Made by a program: the position numbers and the translations under genes. The notes beneath the pieces are model-generated. The model was not told the DNA's origin and made no database searches. It saw only the letters and a program-made list of their open reading frames with translations. A stretch of DNA of 64,000 nt from Arenibacter algicola. GTDB lineage: Bacteria; Bacteroidota; Bacteroidia; Flavobacteriales; Flavobacteriaceae. Below, in pieces: positions 63,525-64,000 of the stretch (position 1 is its first letter; each line of letters starts with the position of its first letter). The stretch covers positions 1,984,001 through 2,048,000 of the forward strand of contig NZ_JPOO01000003.1 of the NCBI RefSeq assembly GCF_000733925.1, read 5' to 3'.

Positions 63525-64000
63525 ATGAAAAAATTGAACTTCATCTTATTACTATTGATATTATTTTCATGGCATACGTACGCTCAAAATGAGATAGCAT
63601 CGAATTCAGATTACTTGAAGGACATTAAAGTAGAACTCACCAAAAAATGGCCCAACAATAGGACTATCAATTTGGTTTTTCACGGTCATTCGGTTCCAGC
63701 GGGCTATTTTAAGACCCCAATTGTCAACACCTTGGAATCCTACCCTTTTCTAGTGTTACAAACAATAAAGCAACACTACCCCTTTGCAGTAGTTAACATG
63801 ATTAATACTTCCATTGGCGGAGAGAATTCTGTTTGCGGGGCGGAACGATTTGAGCCCGAAGTCCTGATCCACAACCCAGATGTGCTTTTCTTGGATTATG
63901 CCTTAAACGATACCGGGATCGGACTGGAAAAGTCCTATGAGGCCTGGAACAATATGATCCAAAAAGCTTTGAAGAGAAACATTAAAATAATACTTTTAAC
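63525..64000 (+). CDS. SGNH/GDSL-type esterase, N-terminal part
   Basis: The gene runs off the right edge, and about 158 residues are visible from the ATG at 63525. A signal peptide (about 1-21, ending YAQ) is followed by VFHGHSVPAGYFKTP, where the GDSL block has a His instead of the Asp and the nucleophile is Ser56. VNMINTSIGGENSVCGA holds the Gly of the second block, and LFLDYALND the Asn of the third. It fits polysaccharide-linked SGNH acetylesterases, such as rhamnogalacturonan acetylesterase-like enzymes. The catalytic Asp/His block is outside the window. Confidence 0.87.
   Translation, partial: MKKLNFILLLLILFSWHTYAQNEIASNSDYLKDIKVELTKKWPNNRTINLVFHGHSVPAGYFKTPIVNTLESYPFLVLQTIKQHYPFAVVNMINTSIGGENSVCGAERFEPEVLIHNPDVLFLDYALNDTGIGLEKSYEAWNNMIQKALKRNIKIILL

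Noticed and set aside
1..64000. tRNA, rRNA, CRISPR array or insertion sequence
   Set aside because: I looked for cloverleaf-like blocks in gaps, regularly spaced repeats and transposase-like proteins with terminal repeats, and found none.

Overview
The window looks like a carbohydrate-utilisation island from a marine Bacteroidota bacterium, most likely a Flavobacteriaceae member of the Zobellia/Maribacter/Arenibacter kind. The evidence is two SusC/SusD pairs, a hybrid two-component regulator, an ECF sigma/FecR pair, AT-rich DNA without clear Shine-Dalgarno sites, many lipoproteins, and five S1-type sulfatases beside several glycoside hydrolases. The genus is inferred, not proven. I saw no rRNA, tRNA, CRISPR array, insertion sequence or phage gene.

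Layout. Positions 1-3748 (+) hold the tail of a molybdenum hydroxylase subunit and a TPR sensor kinase with its response regulator. Positions 4189-16583 (-) read fecR, susC with an STN domain, susD, a strong terminator, then three genes of Planctomycete type: PSD1/DUF1549/DUF1553, DUF1501, and DUF2231/cytochrome/LRR. An ECF sigma gene diverges at 16703-17302. Positions 17337-24418 (-) hold a sulfatase, a GH30 enzyme, a PA14-tailed sulfatase and an apiosidase-like GH140 relative. Positions 24524-28782 (+) hold a sulfatase followed by a 2Fe-2S subunit and a Tat-exported molybdopterin subunit.

Positions 29050-42174 (-) form a second PUL. It has an HTCS regulator, a GTGTACAC repeat cluster, susC, susD, a 12-bp hairpin, a GH130 enzyme, an MFS transporter and an unrecognised 588-residue lipoprotein. 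Positions 42418-46633 (-) hold a sulfatase and a protein joining a five-bladed-propeller domain to a GH29 fucosidase. Positions 46941-52840 (-) encode an RND tripartite efflux pump. From 52997 to the end are single genes: a hypothetical protein, a ThuA-domain protein, a sulfatase with an unusual CSVAR signature, a six-hairpin glycosidase-like protein, an NAD-dependent reductase, a cytochrome c, a VOC protein, PpnP, a GH5-like enzyme, a DUF3667 membrane protein and the start of an SGNH esterase.

How the parts may work together (inference). Secreted sulfatases and glycosidases would trim a sulfated, fucose-containing polysaccharide. The SusCD pairs would import oligosaccharides, and the GH130/MFS/588-residue module would finish one product, perhaps a mannoside, by inner-membrane import and cytoplasmic phosphorolysis. 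The molybdenum hydroxylases, single-heme cytochromes and PSD1 proteins suggest a periplasmic oxidative branch alongside the hydrolytic one. That branch, and the 588-residue lipoprotein, are the most interesting under-described parts.
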